Assembly: GCA_003217965.1 (NCBI GenBank)
Contig: QHNB01000106.1
Coordinates: 1-16,371 of the forward strand
Direction of reading: 5' to 3'
From: Verrucomicrobiota bacterium
Lineage (GTDB): Bacteria > Verrucomicrobiota > Verrucomicrobiia > Chthoniobacterales > UBA10450
DNA: 16,371 bases
Positions 7,662-15,327 of the stretch are shown piece by piece. The translations under genes and the position numbers were made by a program. The notes beneath the pieces are model-generated. The model had not been told where the DNA came from, made no database searches, and saw only the letters and a program-made list of their open reading frames with translations. How positions within the stretch are numbered: the stretch's first letter is position 1; each line of letters starts with the position of its first letter.

Positions 7662-7836
7662 TGGCCTGCGAAGGTGATCGAGTTCTAAGGCGGCAAACGA
7701 TTTGTTTTTAAGTAATGGCGTAGAGTTAACTAGCCGCGTGCGAAATCCAATCGCAGCACCGATACGTCGGCCAGGTTCGGTCGCTACGACAACACCGCCT
7801 CGTCCTGGCTACAGCAATGCGGGTTCCGTTTCTCAT

Positions 7837-9399
7837 TCACGGCATCGAAGCGATAAGCCACGCTACAAATGGCGCCGGGATTACACCCAACAAGAGAACT
7901 ATTCCTGCGAGAACGGAGAGTGAGCTCTTCTGCAAAAAATCGGCCGGCGGTGGCAACATCTCGATCGATGCCGATGTCTTGCCCCGTTCGGCTTCGCTCG
8001 GGACGAGCCCGAGAAAGATTACCTTGAGCACGATGAGATAGTAATAGAGGGAGATGAAGCTGCCCAACAGCGCGATGGCGATGAGCCAGAGCAGTCCTTG
8101 ATTGTCTCCGGCGCGCAATGCGACGCTGAACAAATAGAATTTGCCGAAGAACCCGGCCAGCGGCGGCAAACCGGCCAGGGACAACATGAAAACAGCCATG
8201 CACCCCGCGAGCAGCGGTGATCGGGTGCGTAACCCAGCGAAGTTCTGTAAATCATCGCCGCCGGTTTCACGTCGCACGACGCCGACCACACCGAAGGCGC
8301 CGACGAGCGTGAAGGCGTAGATGGTGGTGTAGAACAACGTCGCGGAAAATCCGTCACGCCCACCGGCGACGAGCCCAAGGAGAGTGTAACCAGCGTGCGC
8401 AACCGCGGAGTAAGCAAGCAGCCGGCGGACATTCTTCTGGACCAGCGCGACGAGATTGCCGATCACGATGGAAAGCGCGGCGAGCACCGCCAACACCGGT
8501 GCCCAACCAGCGATCAGGGCGTGCCAAGCCGCACTTCCGGCATCCGGGGCGAAGCCGACGAGCACGATTTTTCCGAGCACGACGAAGGAAGCGACTTTCG
8601 AGCCCGAAGCGATGAAGGCTGCGCTCGGAATGGGCGCACCTTGGTAAGCATCAGGCGCCCATAGATGGAAAGGCGCGGCCGCAACTTTAAAACCGAACCC
8701 GACGAGCGTCATAACAATCCCGACAAAGAGCAGCGGCGACACCGATGCCGCGCTCAGTTTTTGCCCAATATCAGCGAGGGATGTTGTGCCCGTCATGCCG
8801 TAGATGAGGCTGAGTCCGAAAAGCGTGAATGCGCTGGCCGTGCTGCCAAACAAGAAATATTTCAGGCCGGCTTCGGCCGAGCGAATATCGGATTTGTCGA
8901 ACGCGGTCAGGATATAAAGGGAGAGGCCAGTGAGCTCGAGCCCGATAAAGATCATGAGCAATTCTTCGCTGCCGACGAGCAGCATCAGTCCAACGGTACC
9001 GAGCAAAATCATCCCCAGATATTCGCCGCGGTTCGGCAGGAATCGGTCACCGCGCGCTACGATGATGGTGAAGAAAGCGAGGGCCAGGCTGATAATTTTG
9101 AAAAGAGAATTCAGCGGGCTGATCACGAGCATCCCGTGAAAAAGGACCGCATGTTGCGGGAGCATGAAGATCGCGCTGGCTGAAAGCACGAGCCCAAGCG
9201 CAGCGACAAAGGAACAAAGCGCGGATGCCGTTGCCGTCGTGTCGAACGCGTCGCTCGCCGGTTTTCGCGTTTCCGCAACCGAGACGGCTGTCGCCACAGT
9301 TCTTTGCCCGGTGGTCAGGCCGATTGCGAGAACGACAAGGGCCGTCAGGACAACGATGGCTTCAGGCGAGGCGAGTTTAAGAAGGTCCAGGTACGACAT
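7837..9399 (-). CDS. nuoN: NADH-quinone oxidoreductase subunit N
   Basis: A 520-residue, highly hydrophobic antiporter-like subunit with about 14 membrane helices (proton-conducting membrane transporter family). It forms the pump of complex I nearest the quinone module after the small subunits. The residues of the proton path are present: Glu155 in FIGLELTGLSLY, Lys238 in GFGFKVAAAPFHLWAPDAY, Lys268 in IASGSKVASF and Lys420 in LAGFFGKFYLF, corresponding to the well-studied E. coli NuoN Glu133, Lys217, Lys247 and Lys395. It is the last gene of the operon. A palindromic element of the GTTACA/GTTAAA type separates it from nuoM2 by 109 bases, so it may have its own expression level. Length is close to the family norm, with a somewhat longer loop around residues 465-490. 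Confidence 0.96.
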   Translation of the reverse strand: MSYLDLLKLASPEAIVVLTALVVLAIGLTTGQRTVATAVSVAETRKPASDAFDTTATASALCSFVAALGLVLSASAIFMLPQHAVLFHGMLVISPLNSLFKIISLALAFFTIIVARGDRFLPNRGEYLGMILLGTVGLMLLVGSEELLMIFIGLELTGLSLYILTAFDKSDIRSAEAGLKYFLFGSTASAFTLFGLSLIYGMTGTTSLADIGQKLSAASVSPLLFVGIVMTLVGFGFKVAAAPFHLWAPDAYQGAPIPSAAFIASGSKVASFVVLGKIVLVGFAPDAGSAAWHALIAGWAPVLAVLAALSIVIGNLVALVQKNVRRLLAYSAVAHAGYTLLGLVAGGRDGFSATLFYTTIYAFTLVGAFGVVGVVRRETGGDDLQNFAGLRTRSPLLAGCMAVFMLSLAGLPPLAGFFGKFYLFSVALRAGDNQGLLWLIAIALLGSFISLYYYLIVLKVIFLGLVPSEAERGKTSASIEMLPPPADFLQKSSLSVLAGIVLLLGVIPAPFVAWLIASMP

Positions 9400-9414
9400 C
9401 GTTGAAACGCTAAG

Positions 9415-9504
9415 CGGTTACATGGTTACATTTAAGTTGTTAGATTGTTAAACGAACTGACTCACAATCGCGTTTTCTCCCTGTAACTTTGTAACTCATT
9501 TAAC
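9415..9504. repeat. GTTAAA/GTTACA palindromic element between nuoM2 and nuoN
   Basis: Read on the minus strand, the 5' part GTTAAATGAGTTACAAAGTT is nearly identical to the 5' part of the element at 15245-15322. The 3' part contains TTTAACAATCTAACAACTTA against TTTAACAATGTAACACTTTT there. The two ends of each element are rough inverted repeats built from GTTAMA units. This copy has no G+C-rich centre hairpin. It fills almost the whole gap between the two genes. Confidence 0.65.
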
Positions 9505-9508
9505 CTTT

Positions 9509-11026
9509 TTACTTTGTTAGGAAGCGCATGGCTTCGACTGCGGGCACAATCCGATCGAGCAGAAGTTTGGGGTAAAGCCCGACGGCGAGTGTCGTGAACA
9601 TGAGCAAGCAGGCGCCGAACTTTTCGGCGAGAGTGATTGGCTCGAACCGCTCCCCGGACGAGACGGAGCTCGTCCCTCCGGAGTCAACGAACGACGCGGA
9701 GGTCGCGCCTCCAGTCAGCGCAACTCCGCTGTCGAAAAAGGATCGTTTGAGGGCGCGCAAAGTGAACGCAGCGACGAGCACCATTCCGACGCCGGTGATC
9801 CACACTGCGATTGGGTACGCTTTCCAGGCAGCAATGAGAATCGTGATTTCGGCGGCGAACCCACTGAATCCGGGAATTCCCATGGACGCGGCTGACGCGA
9901 TGACAAAGGCAAAGGCGGCAAAGGGCATCGTGCGGCTCAATCCCATGGTGGCGAGCGCGTCGAGGTCCCGCGTATGGGTGCGGCGATAAACCATGCCTGC
10001 AATAGCGAACAGGAGCGCGCCGATTACGCCATGAGAAAACATTTGCAGGACGGCACCCGAAACGCCCAGCGCATTGGCCGTGCCCAATCCGAGCAGAACA
10101 AAGCCCATGTGACTCACACTGGAGTAGCCGATAACGAATTTCAGATCGCGCTGCCGCAAGGCAACAGCTGCAGCGTAGACGATGCCGACGACGGCGAGAG
10201 CAGCGATCCAGTTGCGCCACATTTGGAATCCTTGCGGGAAAAGGTTCATCGCCACCCGCAGCCCGGCGTAAGAGCCGAGTTTCATGACGATACCAGCGAG
10301 CAGCATCGAACCCGCAGTTGGCGCGGCGACGTGACCGGTCGGCGCCCAAGTATGCAGTGGCCAGATACCGGCGAGGACAGCGAATCCGAGAAACAACACC
10401 GGGAATCCCCACGATTGTAACTGCATCGGAAATTGAAATTGGGCGAGCGCTTGCAGGTCGAGCGCTGAGCCGATGTTGGCTTTGGCGGAAGTGGCGTAGG
10501 CGGCAATGATTCCGATAAAGACGAGGGTGCCGCCAAGAAAGGAGTAGAGTGTTAACTTCATTGCGCCGTACTCCTTGTTAGTCGAGCCCCAGGTGGCGAT
10601 CAGGAAATACTTGGGGACAATGACCAATTCGTAGAAAACGAAGAGAAGAAAGAGATCGGCGCTTAGAAAGACGCCGTAGGAGCCGCCGACCACGAGAAGC
10701 AGCCAGAAGAAGAATTCGTTCGAACGATGTTCGACATCCCAGGAGAAAAGAACAGCGCTCAGCGCGGTGATCCCGGTGACCAGAACGAGCGTCAGACTAA
10801 CGCCATCGGCGGCGAGGTGATAATTCATTCCCAGCATCGGGACCCAGGGCACACGCACGATGGTGGTGAAATGGGCGAGGTCGATCTGATCGCAGAAAAA
10901 CGTCGCCAAACTGACCACGAGTCCGACCGCAGTCGTTATAAGGGCGATCCAACGCGCGAAAGTGCACGGCACAAAGAGCAGCACCACCGCGCCGATAAAA
11001 GTGATGTAAATCGTCCAGGCGATCAT
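9509..11026 (-). CDS. nuoM: NADH-quinone oxidoreductase subunit M, second copy
   Basis: A 505-residue antiporter-like pump subunit with about 14 membrane helices. Family marks are WVPMLGMNYHLAADGVSLTL (61-80), Glu133 in FVFYELVIVPKYFL, HTWAPTGHVAAPTAGSMLLA (225-244), Lys249 in IVMKLGSY and Glu393 in FSGFAAEITIL. The lysine normally found in AFAVKxP of membrane helix 7 is absent: the segment reads GFAVLAGIWPLHTW with Leu218, and the LPDAH motif is APTGH. This variant is typical, as I recall, of one NuoM lineage in many bacteria. A Ser/Gly-rich loop (about 434-458) is encoded by a palindromic repeat-like insertion. The ATG overlaps the ORF6N stop as ATGA. As a fourth pump it would raise the proton yield of the complex; that is inference. 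Confidence 0.93.
   Translation of the reverse strand: MIAWTIYITFIGAVVLLFVPCTFARWIALITTAVGLVVSLATFFCDQIDLAHFTTIVRVPWVPMLGMNYHLAADGVSLTLVLVTGITALSAVLFSWDVEHRSNEFFFWLLLVVGGSYGVFLSADLFLLFVFYELVIVPKYFLIATWGSTNKEYGAMKLTLYSFLGGTLVFIGIIAAYATSAKANIGSALDLQALAQFQFPMQLQSWGFPVLFLGFAVLAGIWPLHTWAPTGHVAAPTAGSMLLAGIVMKLGSYAGLRVAMNLFPQGFQMWRNWIAALAVVGIVYAAAVALRQRDLKFVIGYSSVSHMGFVLLGLGTANALGVSGAVLQMFSHGVIGALLFAIAGMVYRRTHTRDLDALATMGLSRTMPFAAFAFVIASAASMGIPGFSGFAAEITILIAAWKAYPIAVWITGVGMVLVAAFTLRALKRSFFDSGVALTGGATSASFVDSGGTSSVSSGERFEPITLAEKFGACLLMFTTLAVGLYPKLLLDRIVPAVEAMRFLTK
9656..9712. repeat. Palindrome-rich insertion inside nuoM2
   Basis: Two perfect hairpins lie back to back inside the coding sequence: GGACGAG/CTCGTCC (9656-9662 with 9669-9675, six-base loop) and GGAGG/CCTCC (9698-9702 with 9708-9712, five-base loop), with CTCCGGAG in between. 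The encoded Ser/Gly-rich loop is about 20 residues longer than usual in NuoM. The stretch resembles a mobile extragenic repeat captured in frame. Confidence 0.55.
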
Positions 11027-11575
11027 GCGCGCCGGCGACTTCCATAGCGCGGCGCCGGCTCCTGAACGTGAAATCCGATCTCGCGGCGAGGTTTTTCAGG
11101 CAGGGCTATTAGCTGCCGAATCGCTTCAATGATCGCGTCAATTTCTTCGTCGTGTTTACCGACGCGTTTTTCCAGCTCGGCAAACTTTCGCGCGAGCTGG
11201 CGATATGTCTCCAATGTCTGGCGCAGTTTCACAAAAGCGCGCGTGATCGCGATGTTTACCTTCACCGCTCGCTCACTATTTAAGACGCTGGAGAGCATGG
11301 CCACGCCCTTGCTCGGTGAATGCGCGGACCCTTTTAGAAAACTTGAGCCCCGGTAGGGATATCACAGTTTGTGATATCCTTCCGATCTCCTGGCGAGAAA
11401 GCACAAAAGCGAAGTCGCCCGGGAAACGATCGGCATTCCGTTTTACCGCTTGATTCAGAGCCCGCGTTTCTACGCCATAGAGGGCCGCCAGATCACGATC
11501 GAGCAGCACCTTTTGCCCGCGCAAATACAGGATGCGTTGCGCGATCTGTTCGACTGGAATGATCTCCTTGCTCAT
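11023..11575 (-). pseudogene. ORF6N-domain protein gene, split by a one-base frameshift
   Basis: The first reading frame (11575-11276) encodes the ORF6N domain: MSKEIIPVEQIAQRILYLRG, KVLLDRDLAALYGVETRALN, AVKRNADRFPGDFAFVLSR and RAFTEQG. After FTEQG the frame goes off to RGHALQRLK and stops. The next frame continues the expected sequence VAMLSSVLNSERAVKVNIAI, TRAFVKLRQTLETYRQLARK and a coiled-coil-like tail ending in IGFHVQEPAPRYG. One extra base in the CCC run at 11306-11308 explains it; without it the protein would have 183 residues. ORF6N is a KilA-N-associated, phage-derived DNA-binding-type domain; the role of chromosomal copies is unknown. The gene sits inside the nuo operon, 8 bases after nuoM1 (with a GGA element) and overlapping nuoM2 as ATGA. 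A sequencing error is possible. Confidence 0.85.
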
Positions 11576-11583
11576 TCCAATAT

Positions 11584-12954
11584 TCAGGCAAACAATCGCG
11601 CCATCTGGACGACGGTAGCGTTAAAGATGTTGAGGATGAACTGCGGGGCAATGCCGACTGCGAACATGAGGAGTGCGACTGGAATTACTGTCCACTTCTC
11701 GTTTGGTCGGAGATCCGGGAAAGTGCGGCAACCCTCCGCGAGTGGACCACTGAAGAGCGCTTGCATGACGCGCATAAAAACGATGGCAGTGACGAGGAGG
11801 CCGAGCGCGGCCACAGCGGTGAAAGAAGCGGCCACAGCAAACGAGCCTTTGAAAATCAAAAACTCGCCGATGAATCCGTTTAACCCGGGAAGGCCGAGGG
11901 AGGAGAACATGGCGACGCTCATCCAGCCGCAGAGCAATGGAGTCCGTTGCATTAATCCGCCGAAATCATCGATCCCGCGAAGGCCGCGGCGCTGCTCGAG
12001 TAATCCGACGAAGTAGAATAGCGCGGCGGCGGTGATGCCGTGGTTGAAAATTTGCAGGAAAACACCGCTCAAGGCTGCCTGAAATTCGGGCATTGGTCGC
12101 ACACTAGTCGCCGTGACGGCAAAGAGACCAAGCATACAATAGCCAAGATGGTTCACTGAGAGATAGGCAACCATCCGTTTGAGATCGGACTGAGCCCAGG
12201 CGGCGAAGGCGGAGAAGACGATCGAGCACACGGCTAATCCAAGCAGCCATGGACCAAGAGTTCTAATTTCGTTCGGAAAGAGTGGGAGGAGCAAGCGGAC
12301 GAATCCATAGACCCCCATTTTCGAAAGCACCCCGGTCAGTACCATCGACACGCCGGTAGGCGCAGTTTCATAGGCGTCGGGCAACCAGGTATGGAATGGG
12401 TAGAGTGGCACTTTCACTGCGAGCCCGAGAAAAATTCCGGCAAAAGCGAGCCAGGCCAATCTACCAGGGAGCAGTCCGGTTTTTGCCAGAGTCGCCAGGG
12501 CCGCGAAATCGAAGGTGCCTTTGACGAAGTAGATTCCGAGAAACGCGAGCAGCAGCGCGACACTGCCGAGGAAGGTGTAGAGGAAAAACTTGGTCGCGGC
12601 GCGATCGCGATTTTCTCCGCCCCAGATTTTTATGAGCAGGAAAGCGGGAATCAGACTCATTTCATAGAAGAGGAACCAGAGAACAAAATTTTGGGCAGTG
12701 AAGGTGCCGTAAAGCGCGGATTGCATGACCAACATGAGCGCGCAGAACCCCCGATCCATTCTCCAGGCATGGTGTTCAACCAACTGAAGGCCGGCTCCGG
12801 CAGTATCGAAGTTTCGCCACAAGACCAGGGCAACGACGGCACTGAGCACGTTGAATCCAAGCGCAAGCGGGCGGACGTAATTCCGCGGCGCGATGTTCAT
12901 AAAAAAAGCGCCAGCAACCGGGAGCAAAATGAGCGCTGTGATCAGGTGAGCCAT
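11584..12954 (-). CDS. nuoM: NADH-quinone oxidoreductase subunit M, first copy, with an internal deletion
   Basis: A 456-residue antiporter-like subunit. The proton-path residues are all present: Glu98 in FLFYEMSLIPAFLL, Lys181 in LAVKVPLYPFHTWLPDAY, Lys212 in TGVLSKMGVYG and Glu364 in FIGEFLIFKG. The sequence passes from VEHHAWR (59-65) directly to MDRGFCALMLV (66-76). In NuoM relatives, including NuoM2 here, about 45 residues separate the same tryptophan from the matching phenylalanine, against 6 here. About 40 residues, including one membrane helix and the GVDG(I/L)SL segment, are missing in frame. An odd number of lost helices would disturb the topology, so either the copy is derived or non-functional, or the sequence is misassembled. 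Its start overlaps the nuoL end by 13 bases. Confidence 0.9.
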   Translation of the reverse strand: MAHLITALILLPVAGAFFMNIAPRNYVRPLALGFNVLSAVVALVLWRNFDTAGAGLQLVEHHAWRMDRGFCALMLVMQSALYGTFTAQNFVLWFLFYEMSLIPAFLLIKIWGGENRDRAATKFFLYTFLGSVALLLAFLGIYFVKGTFDFAALATLAKTGLLPGRLAWLAFAGIFLGLAVKVPLYPFHTWLPDAYETAPTGVSMVLTGVLSKMGVYGFVRLLLPLFPNEIRTLGPWLLGLAVCSIVFSAFAAWAQSDLKRMVAYLSVNHLGYCMLGLFAVTATSVRPMPEFQAALSGVFLQIFNHGITAAALFYFVGLLEQRRGLRGIDDFGGLMQRTPLLCGWMSVAMFSSLGLPGLNGFIGEFLIFKGSFAVAASFTAVAALGLLVTAIVFMRVMQALFSGPLAEGCRTFPDLRPNEKWTVIPVALLMFAVGIAPQFILNIFNATVVQMARLFA

Positions 12955-14915
12955 GCGTAAAGGATGAGCAGGGCCAGCATGCCCACAGCGATGACCCCCA
13001 AGTAGGTTTGCACTTGTCCGGAGTGCCAGGCCGACATGACGCGGCCAAGGCCACGAGCCCCGGCGGTAGTTTGGTCGACCCCGGCATTAATGCCGCGTTC
13101 ATCGAAATTGGCCGTGAAAATTCCGAAGAGTTGGCCGAGTCCTGCGAAGGCGCGCACCAGACCATCCCAGAAGTAGCGATCGAGCAAATCGGATATGTGC
13201 GCAGCCAGTTGGCCCAGGGCGACAACGGTCCAGCGATAGAATTCGTCGAGCCACATCTTCTTCTGAAGAAATTCGAACAATGCGGGTTGCTTCTGCGCGA
13301 GAGGGTCCGTCTCAGCAACATTGCGGTAAATAAAGATGCCAAAGCCGATGCCGCCGAAAACGAGTGCGGCCGAAACAAAAAGCATCGGCTGAACTAACAA
13401 GGATAAGTCAAAGCGCGCGGGCTCTCCGTTGAGATAGGCATGTAGCCACGACCAGGCCGGAGTAGCCACGATGCTGAAAAGAATGGAGCAAGCTGCGAGC
13501 ACGATCAGCGGCATAGTCATCATGGATGGGCTCTCATGGGCATGTTCGGATGCTCCCCGCCCATTGCCGAAAAAAACGTAGATGATCTGCCGACTCATAT
13601 AGAGAGCGGTCAACACAACACCAGCGAGCATGAGGTAATGCGGCAGGTGCGAGACAGGCCAATGCCCGGTCGCGTGGAGGATCTCCTCTTTTGTCCATGC
13701 GCCGGAAAAGAAAAACGGGAAACCGGTGAGGTTCGTCATGCCGACGACGTAAGTGAGGAAGGTGATCGGCATCAGCCAGCGGAGCCCGCCCATCTTGCGG
13801 ATATCCTGCTCATGATGACATCCGTGAATGACCGAGCCGGCGCCGAGGAAGAGGAGCGCTTTGAAGAAGCCGTGCGCGATCAGGTGCATGATGCCGGCCG
13901 CGACACCACCGACGCCAAGGGAGACCATCATCAATCCCAGCTGAGAGATGGTGGAGTAGGCGAGAATGCGTTTAATATCGAATTGGGCAAGGGCGATGAG
14001 CGAAGCCATCAAGGCGGTGATCACACCGATCCATACGACTACGGTCAGGGATGGTGTTACGCCATTGATCCCGCCTAAAGTGAAGAGCGGATAAACGCGC
14101 GCGACCAGAAATACGCCAGCGGCCACCATGGTGGCGGCATGGATCAATGCGCTCACCGGTGTCGGCCCTTCCATAGCGTCCGGTAGCCAGACGTGGAGTG
14201 GGAATTGCCCGGATTTCCCGGCGGCGCCGCAGAAAATCAGCAGCGCAATAAAGGTGGCGGTGGCTCCGAGCGCAACAAGACTGGCGTTTTCAAGGCAGCC
14301 CCTGCCATCATCGTAAAATACCAACGTGCCAGTTCGGCCAAACAACCAGAGAATGCCAAGAAAGAATCCAATGTCACCGATCCGAGTAGTGATGAATGCT
14401 TTTTTTGCAGCGGCCGCTGCGCTCGGCCGCTCAATCCAGAATCCAATGAGCAGGTAGGAGGCGAGCCCAACTAGCTCCCAGCAGACGAAGAGAAGAAGCA
14501 GGCTATTGGCAATGACCAGGCCGAGCATAGCGGCGGAGAAAAACGAGAGATAAGAAAAGAACCGGGTGAAATTCCTGTCGTCCGCCATGTAGCCAACGCT
14601 GAAGACAAAAATGCAGAGACCGACCAGCGTGATCATCATCAGCATTGCGGCAGCGAGCGGATCGAGCACCCACCCAATGCGCAATGGTTGATCGCCGAAT
14701 GTGAACCAGACGAAATTCTGAAGCGCGCGGTATCCGGGAGTCTGCAATGTTGGAAGGAACGCTGCGGTGGCAAAGACGAGCGCGATGACCTGCCCAGCGA
14801 TCGCAAGTGCCGCAGCGCTGCCCCGCCGCGAACTCGAGAGCGCTAAGATGAGAAGAGAAACCGCGAGAGGCGCCGCCGGAATCAGCCACAGATTGGCGAC
14901 GATCAACTGAATCAT
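12942..14915 (-). CDS. nuoL: NADH-quinone oxidoreductase subunit L with an extended lateral-helix region
   Basis: A 657-residue distal pump subunit. Proton-path residues are Glu147 in CWELVGLASYLLIGFW, Lys234 in GAAGKSGQFPLHVWLPDAME, His259 in SALIHAATM and Lys409 in GAWTKEEIL, matching E. coli NuoL Glu144, Lys229, His254 and Lys399. The C-terminal part from KKMWLDEFY to the end has 106 residues against roughly 75-80 in ordinary NuoL, so the amphipathic lateral helix is about 27 residues longer. Two loosely similar blocks, LLDRYFWDGLVRAFAG and NFDERGINAGVDQTTAG, are offset by about 26 residues. Such lengthening is the described hallmark of complex I with a fourth pump subunit, where the helix must span an extra NuoM. 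The gene overlaps nuoK by 4 bases (ATGA) and nuoM1 by 13. Confidence 0.96.
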   Translation of the reverse strand: MIQLIVANLWLIPAAPLAVSLLILALSSSRRGSAAALAIAGQVIALVFATAAFLPTLQTPGYRALQNFVWFTFGDQPLRIGWVLDPLAAAMLMMITLVGLCIFVFSVGYMADDRNFTRFFSYLSFFSAAMLGLVIANSLLLLFVCWELVGLASYLLIGFWIERPSAAAAAKKAFITTRIGDIGFFLGILWLFGRTGTLVFYDDGRGCLENASLVALGATATFIALLIFCGAAGKSGQFPLHVWLPDAMEGPTPVSALIHAATMVAAGVFLVARVYPLFTLGGINGVTPSLTVVVWIGVITALMASLIALAQFDIKRILAYSTISQLGLMMVSLGVGGVAAGIMHLIAHGFFKALLFLGAGSVIHGCHHEQDIRKMGGLRWLMPITFLTYVVGMTNLTGFPFFFSGAWTKEEILHATGHWPVSHLPHYLMLAGVVLTALYMSRQIIYVFFGNGRGASEHAHESPSMMTMPLIVLAACSILFSIVATPAWSWLHAYLNGEPARFDLSLLVQPMLFVSAALVFGGIGFGIFIYRNVAETDPLAQKQPALFEFLQKKMWLDEFYRWTVVALGQLAAHISDLLDRYFWDGLVRAFAGLGQLFGIFTANFDERGINAGVDQTTAGARGLGRVMSAWHSGQVQTYLGVIAVGMLALLILYAWLT

Positions 14916-15226
14916 CCTTTGAGCTGATTGAGTTGATCGACATTGGTCGTTCGAAAATGTCGATAAATCGCAATGACCAAGGCCAGGCCAACGGCCGCCT
15001 CTGCCGCAGCGATCGCAATGGAAAAGATCGCGACCATCACTCCAGTGGGTTGCTGCGGATTAGGACCGAACCGCCAAAAGGCAATGAAATTCAGGTTAGC
15101 GGCCGCTAGCATCATCTCGATGCCGATCAAAATGAAAATGGCGTGACGGCGGCTGAGCGCGGCAACGAGGCCAATTGAGAACAGCGCGGCCGAAATCGTA
15201 AGGAAGAGTTGGAGGGTCGGTGTCAT
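14912..15226 (-). CDS. nuoK: NADH-quinone oxidoreductase subunit K
   Basis: A 104-residue protein with three membrane helices. The ATG at 15226 (MTPTLQLFLTI) is preferred; a TTG at 15244 would add six residues and reach the palindromic element. Glu37 in LIGIEMMLAAANLNFIAF and Glu76 in IAAAEAAVGLAL correspond to the two buried glutamates (E. coli Glu36 and Glu72) of the central proton-transfer axis. NuoK links the quinone-site subunit H and J to the antiporter-like chain. The stop overlaps the nuoL start as ATGA, indicating translational coupling. No clear Shine-Dalgarno element precedes the ATG. Confidence 0.95.
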   Translation of the reverse strand: MTPTLQLFLTISAALFSIGLVAALSRRHAIFILIGIEMMLAAANLNFIAFWRFGPNPQQPTGVMVAIFSIAIAAAEAAVGLALVIAIYRHFRTTNVDQLNQLKG

Positions 15227-15244
15227 AGGTGAGGGTCGTGACAA

Positions 15245-15322
15245 GTTAAAAGTGTTACATTGTTAAAAAGGAAATTTGCGGCTGCGCCGCTTTAACGCTG
15301 TAACCTTTGTAACTCTTTTAAC
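15245..15322. repeat. GTTAAA/GTTACA palindromic element between nuoJ and nuoK
   Basis: The outer arms GTTAAAAGTGTTACATTGTT (15245-15264) and its partner 15301-15322, which reads GTTAAAAGAGTTACAAAGGT on the other strand, form an imperfect inverted repeat. A G+C-rich hairpin GCGGC-TGC-GCCGC lies at 15278-15290. The minus-strand 5' arm agrees with the element at 9415-9504 at about 24 of 27 positions. The structure lies within the operon, so it could modulate the nuoJ-nuoK transcript or mark an mRNA processing point; this is inference. Confidence 0.75.
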
Positions 15323-15327
15323 TTTCT

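Noticed and set aside
8665..9183. A 172-codon plus-strand open frame antisense to nuoN
   Set aside because: Highly charged, Glu/Arg-rich translation is typical of the strand opposite a hydrophobic membrane protein.
9415..9504. CRISPR-like or tandem array
   Set aside because: The GTTAMA units are short and irregular with no constant spacers; a palindromic element fits better.
12391..14078. Plus-strand open frames opposite nuoM1 and nuoL (12391-12960, 13536-14078)
   Set aside because: Charged antisense shadows of strongly supported membrane-protein genes.
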